Made by a program: the position numbers and the translations under genes. Below are positions 54,901 through 60,900 of a stretch of 64,000 nucleotides of DNA, piece by piece (position 1 is the first letter of the stretch; every line of letters begins with the position of its first letter). The notes below the pieces were generated by a model. It made no database searches and was not told the origin of the DNA. It saw nothing but the letters and a program-made list of their open reading frames with translations. Origin of the DNA: Acanthaster planci (taxonomy: Eukaryota; Echinodermata; Asteroidea; Valvatida; Acanthasteridae). Location: positions 593,806 through 657,805 of the forward strand of contig NW_019091451.1 in assembly GCF_001949145.1 (NCBI RefSeq), read 5' to 3'.

Positions 54901-57900
54901 CTGATGATTCAGATAAAGTTACTGAAAAGGTGTCTTCAGACTAGTTTGAGACTTCAGAGTAGCAAAGTGCTTGTGTTCCTGATCAGGAGATCTTGCTGCT
55001 GTCGTTCCTCTGCGCCCTTGAAATTAGCTAGCACGATTGGGTCCAGTCAATAGACGTATTTCAGTGGCGGACCTCACACTGCTTTGTTCAGTCTGATGCT
55101 GTAATCAGACTTCTCACTCTTTATGAAAATCAGAAAGAAAATTCAGGTTATTTTGTTCTCGGCATTTTTCCTGTGAAAGGGTACGCCCGTATTTCCAACG
55201 TGGAGTTCTACCACTCGGGCCAGGAGGGCTGGTCGGACTTCTTTGATCCCCGCTACTCCCTGGCCTTCCTGGACGTGGGGGAGATCACTGCAGAAGCCCC
55301 GTCTTCCGTCAAAGGTTGCAGCTTCCACAATGGCTTCAGTCCGGCCATCGGTGTGTTCGGCACTGATGGACTTGTGGTCAGAGACAATGTGATTCACCAC
55401 ACCGTTGGATCAGGTATGGCATTGTGCACAGAATTCTGCAAATGAGTCCCAGTGATATTTTGCTCTCATGTATTCCCTGCACACATTAGAATGAGCCAAA
55501 CAAATTCTTGATTTGATAAATCACCAAATTTGCGTGGAATCTAAAACTGAATTTGCCTGCCTATTTCCTGTTCAATATGACATTGTGAAAATGGTCGTCT
55601 GATCTTCTACACTTTTAAAACTACCGGTTCAGATATGACTCGAAAAATTGGTGTCCTGCTGGAGCTGACTGGTGACCCTCTTCTGGGTCCTTTGACCTCC
55701 AGAAGGGTCTTCTTTTGACCTGGAAATGGGTCAAGCTCAACAGACCACCAAATCTGGGTCAGTTTGACCAAGGGGATTTTAGAGTGTAAGTTGATCAATT
55801 GTTTGCAGTAGCAGTATGAGTTGGGGGGAGGGGCAGCTCTGAAAAAAGCTGGTTCCATCAAAGAGTTTTAACTCTGTAGTCCTCAACATCTTCGAATGTC
55901 TCCATCTGTTAAAGTCTCAAATAAAATTAATTCTCTACTTGTCTTCTCCTCACATTATGAAAAAACGTTTGTTTTAAAGCCATCATTGTTCGAGACGACA
56001 ACACCCAACTCATCCACAACCTGGTGACCCTGATGGTATTCCCCGGCACCTACCAGGATCGCTTCGAGTCTGAGAACCTGGATTGGAATGCCGGCATTGA
56101 GGTGGACAAAGCAGACAAGGTTGTCCTGATCAACAACACGGTGGCCGGCTCGGAGCGGGTGGCTTTCAAGGTCAGAGGAGAGGCTTGCTTTGACCCACCC
56201 AACCCGCTGACAGACTGGTACGGCAATGTTGGCCACTCCACCCTCCATGGCATCCACATCTTCCTGTCGCCCATCCTGCCTTGCACCAAGGTGGCCAATT
56301 TCCTGATCTACAAGAGCTGGGACTTTGGCATCTACCACCAGGTAAAAATGAACAGCCTCACCCCCCAAAAAGTCTAACAAAAAATTTAGAAGATTCACTC
56401 TTATAAGTTCAAACATGAATCTGTTGTTCCCTTTTTTATTCTGTCCTCAGTCAAAATGTAATACATTGAAACTCTTTTTAAAACAATTAGAAACATTGTT
56501 TTAGGAAAATAAGGGACTCTTCTTTTAACATCTGAATTTTGAAAACATAAAATGTGATTACTTGTTTTAAAATCATTTTAAATGAAGAACTTTGTCACTC
56601 TGACAAAAAGATCCAAAGCATTATTAAAGTCAGTGACATTTACACTTGAGAAAATCAAACATGCCAGAAACTGCACACTGCCTGGCATTGCATTATTCAC
56701 CGAAGAACAAAATGAAGCCAGCAGTTGAAGCTACCAGCATTCAGGTCCAACAATTGAACTGTTCAGAATTTAGGAATCTGTGCAGACATTTATATAGTGT
56801 TGGTCCTGACCATCTCCAGAGCACAGCCAGGGTGCTGGTAACCGACGTAAAACTGGTGGATAACAAGATAGCCATCCTGCCTATCGTCTTCAGCCCTGCG
56901 GCCCTCTCCCACAAAACTTCCGACAAGTTTGTCCGGGTCAAGGACTCGCTCATCGTGGGTGTCAGTGACTCGTTTGAGTGCTCCAGTGACAGCGTGAGTA
57001 CTTCTGTAAAAGTTTGACTGGAAGTTACAATCATTTTACTATGACATTTGGCTCTTCATCCACATATTTGGACAAATAGGTATATTTGACCACACCTGCA
57101 AGCTGGCGAGAACTGATAAGTATGCTTAGTTAAAAAGCAAACCGGCAACTTGATAAAAATTGCTGTTTGTTGATCTACACCCCTTTCTCCACATCCAAGA
57201 ACAAATGGTGTTTATTGTAGCATTTCTCGGGGTTTTCCGACAGTGATAAGCGCATTATTGCAAGTTCCTATGATAAGGAGGCATACTGTGTAAGAAATGA
57301 AAGCCCCCACACCTACCCCTCCCTGACCAAACCTGAGCCCTTCTGTGTCTTTTCTGTGCAAGTTTAGTGGTCCATTGTGTTGAACTCGGACTGTAACAAC
57401 CACAGACTTCCCCAACCTCCCACTCAATTGTTCCCACTTATTCCCTGTTATTAATGCACAGCCATTTGGGTACTGACCTCAGCTCACCATGTTTAACCTC
57501 TCACCCAGAGGCCAGTCCAACAGTTAGTGGATTCTCACAATCCTGTGACTCGTGCCATTGTCGGGCTCCTAATTCTATAACAAATCATTCACTTGGAACT
57601 ACTTTATTGCACCTTTTCACATTGGAGTACCAATTATGCACTTCCCCTTATCTCCTAACATTTTATGTCTTCATTTCAACTGAATTTATTGTTTACCATT
57701 TAATGACTGCTCTGATGTGGGATATGATATTTTAACATATAAGAGACTCCCAGCAAATAAGGTGAATAAGGTGTTTGACTATCTTCAACTCTTTCTATAT
57801 ATGAAAACTGTTTGAAACCCTTTGGGGATTAAGTGTGTTGAGAAGTGCACTTTTTAAACAGTGAAAATTATCCATGGCTTCCAGACAAGTGAGGGCTCTG

Positions 57901-60900
57901 TTGCTGTGATGTATGAGGGAAGGCACTGTTTTGTTACATGTTTCAAGTTTGAATTTTGAACCACAGATTTGCTCTTGGAAAACATTTATGAGAAAAGGTT
58001 GCTTGCGGGCTTATTGTCATATATATTTCCTACACAACGGTAAATCCCAAAGAACTAGAACTATACAGGGGCAAAATATTTTCAAAATCCATCATTTTTT
58101 GTGCACAGATCAGTACAATATTGGAGCTTAGTGCCTGGATGACAACAAAGTTTTGCTCATGAATATGCAAATTTGCTTTTGTAAAAACAACAACGACCAA
58201 GGTTCGGAAATACAGATTATAATAAGGAAACAAAGGTTGAATATAAGGTATTCACCTTAATGCAGACATGAATATTTCAAGGGATGGTAAAATTATTGTA
58301 CTACTTGGTCCCTGCAACAGTTGACCAGGTTGATGCACAACTAACACTCACAATTTCTATCAGTTTGTTTCACCCCTGTTTAAATCTCCGTGAGTCCATT
58401 TGTAAGTTTGTTTAATGTTTGTTTGTCACTGTCTCTTTCACTCCCCCCCCCCATCATGGTATCACCTCATCCATTCCATCCCTCCTCCTGCCTCCGAATG
58501 ACAAATGACACATGCCATCAGGTGGTGCCGGAGAATGCTGTACAAAGCAGCCGACAGCGGGCCCCTCGTGCCCCAGGTGGGGGCCACTCAGGTCTGGTCT
58601 GGCCCAGCTTTGCCTCTGGCCCAAACCTGGCCCCCTTTTTCGCCTTCCATCCTGTTGCGAGCTACCCCATGATCAACGGGGTCACTCAAGTTCAGAGTAA
58701 GTGGATTGGACCTCTTTCTTAAACCCCGGTCTCCTTCCTTTGGGAAACTCTTTTTTCCTGTATGCCATTAGGTGCAGCCGGAAAATGCAGGCCAGAGCAG
58801 CAAGCAGAGGGGGCCGCGAGCCCCGGGGGGTGGTCACACTGGCTTGCTGTGGAGTTCCTTCCTCTCTGGCTCGAACGGTGCCCCATTTAAGCCCTTCCAT
58901 GGAGCCAATAGTTACCCAATGATTAATGGCATTACTGAAGTCCAAAGTAAGTTTGTGTCGTGGGGTCATTAGAAAAATTTAGGTGGTAACCAAGTGTTAT
59001 CTTTAATCTAAAAAATGTTTGCAGAGTTGTTTAAGTCTGGGGTTAGTTTGGGGGTTACCCTAGTTGTGTGTTCTAACAGTTTTCATTCAATAGTTAGCCC
59101 TGTTTCAAACAAATTTGATGTGTCTTGCTGCGTTTGAACTAAGCAATGATTAGAGAGAATTGTTTCAGTTTTAAACAAGCTTTGTCATGGTTTGTTTTGA
59201 TTCCAATTTTATAAGAGATTGAGCCATTTACGTAGAGCTTTCTCCCCCAGTAATGTTGGCCGGTTGCTCCTGATTTTAGAGGGTCAGGAATTCTAATTCA
59301 CCTTCTTGTCAGATATTGTGTCCATGGGCAGCATTCTTTGCCCCAACCTGCCTCCCTCACTAGCTTGAAATATAGACACGCAATGAAGTGGCATCCCATC
59401 TAAGAGGAAAGGGAATATTCCAAGTCATTTCATGCCCAATAACCTACAGAAAAAACACCAACCTGATACTTCTCGCTGGCTCAGAACAGAGTTTACTGAA
59501 TAACTTTCCCACTTCCACCTCTCTGAAATTTAAGTCTAAAGTAATCTTCTTTTTATGCTGAAAAAAAAATAGATGTTGACTTCCGCAGTTTCGGTGAGCA
59601 CTGCGGGAAAACGGATGCGATGATCGTGACTAATGCCGCCTCTGAAGACGCACTTCACCCAATTGAGATCTCAGGAATCACAATGACAAATGTGGATGAG
59701 GCTCGCAAAGTATTCCTCCACAGACCAAACGTAGGGTAAGTTGAAGTTAAACGTCTGGATTTTAGAAGATTAATCATTAAAGTTTGCTTGTTATTTACAA
59801 AGCATGAATATGTATATCATGCTCATTCCCAATGCTATTTGGGAAGAGATTTCATGCCTTGTTAAATCTCTAAAGCCCTGAAAAGTTATAACATTTTTAC
59901 GGCTGTCATTGCTGCAACCTTTGCTAAATCTTTCCTGGAATTCTCTTTGTCACCTAATCTTACTCCTGACCATAACAGGTCTGTGAACCCCTCGGACTGT
60001 GTCGACATGGACTGTGATGGCATGAAGAAGGCCATGATTCGTGACCTGGACGGCAGCCTGCTGGGCTCCCCTGGCACCCTCATCCCCCAGTCAGAGTTTG
60101 AGTGGGATGGCGACCCGCGCCGCGGCCTAGGCGACTACCGCATACCCAAAGTCATGCTGACCAGACCGGATGGCTCCAGGATCCCCGTAGAGGATAAGGC
60201 GCCGAATAAGGGTGAGGGAATAGATGTGTTTTGCTATCTCTTGGTCATGAATGGAGCTCACAGAGAGTCTGTTCTGATATATCAGCACCTCAAAGACTTG
60301 GCAGTTGCTCAAGAATTGAGCAGTTTTGACATATATTGGGGATGCGGAAGATTGAATATTTGTTTTAAAGATAATGTTTTCTACTCTGGAAGCATGCAAA
60401 TGCATCCTTGCTTTGCACCAGACGCAAACAGTAAGGGATGAATTATCAATTAAAGGATAACAAAGAATAAAATGTCAACTTTGATGTTGGATGTGTCCTG
60501 TTTAAGGTAACAATCTGTGGTGGTGCATTGTTTTTTCGGTGGTCTAGACATCGTTATTGTAGAACCAGACTGTTGAGGAACTTTGGTAGTGGAAAAGGAA
60601 ATTCAGGAACTCTAAAAGTGGTTGAATGAAGAACAATGTAGATGCTTTCTTTACATCCTTCAAAATCTTTGGAAATAGCTCTTTATTAAAATTTGTCATA
60701 AAAAACACTCCAAAAGCTCCTCATCAAGACTCTAATTGACTTACGAGCCCACCCCCCCACATTCAGACTGAGCTTGCTGCTTTTGATCTTGATGAGAACA
60801 TCTTTGTGACATGAGAGGCATGATAATGACATTCCCTTGCCCATTTTTCCAAAGGCATCTATCGAGGACACAACAATGAGTGCACATTCAACTCCAACTG

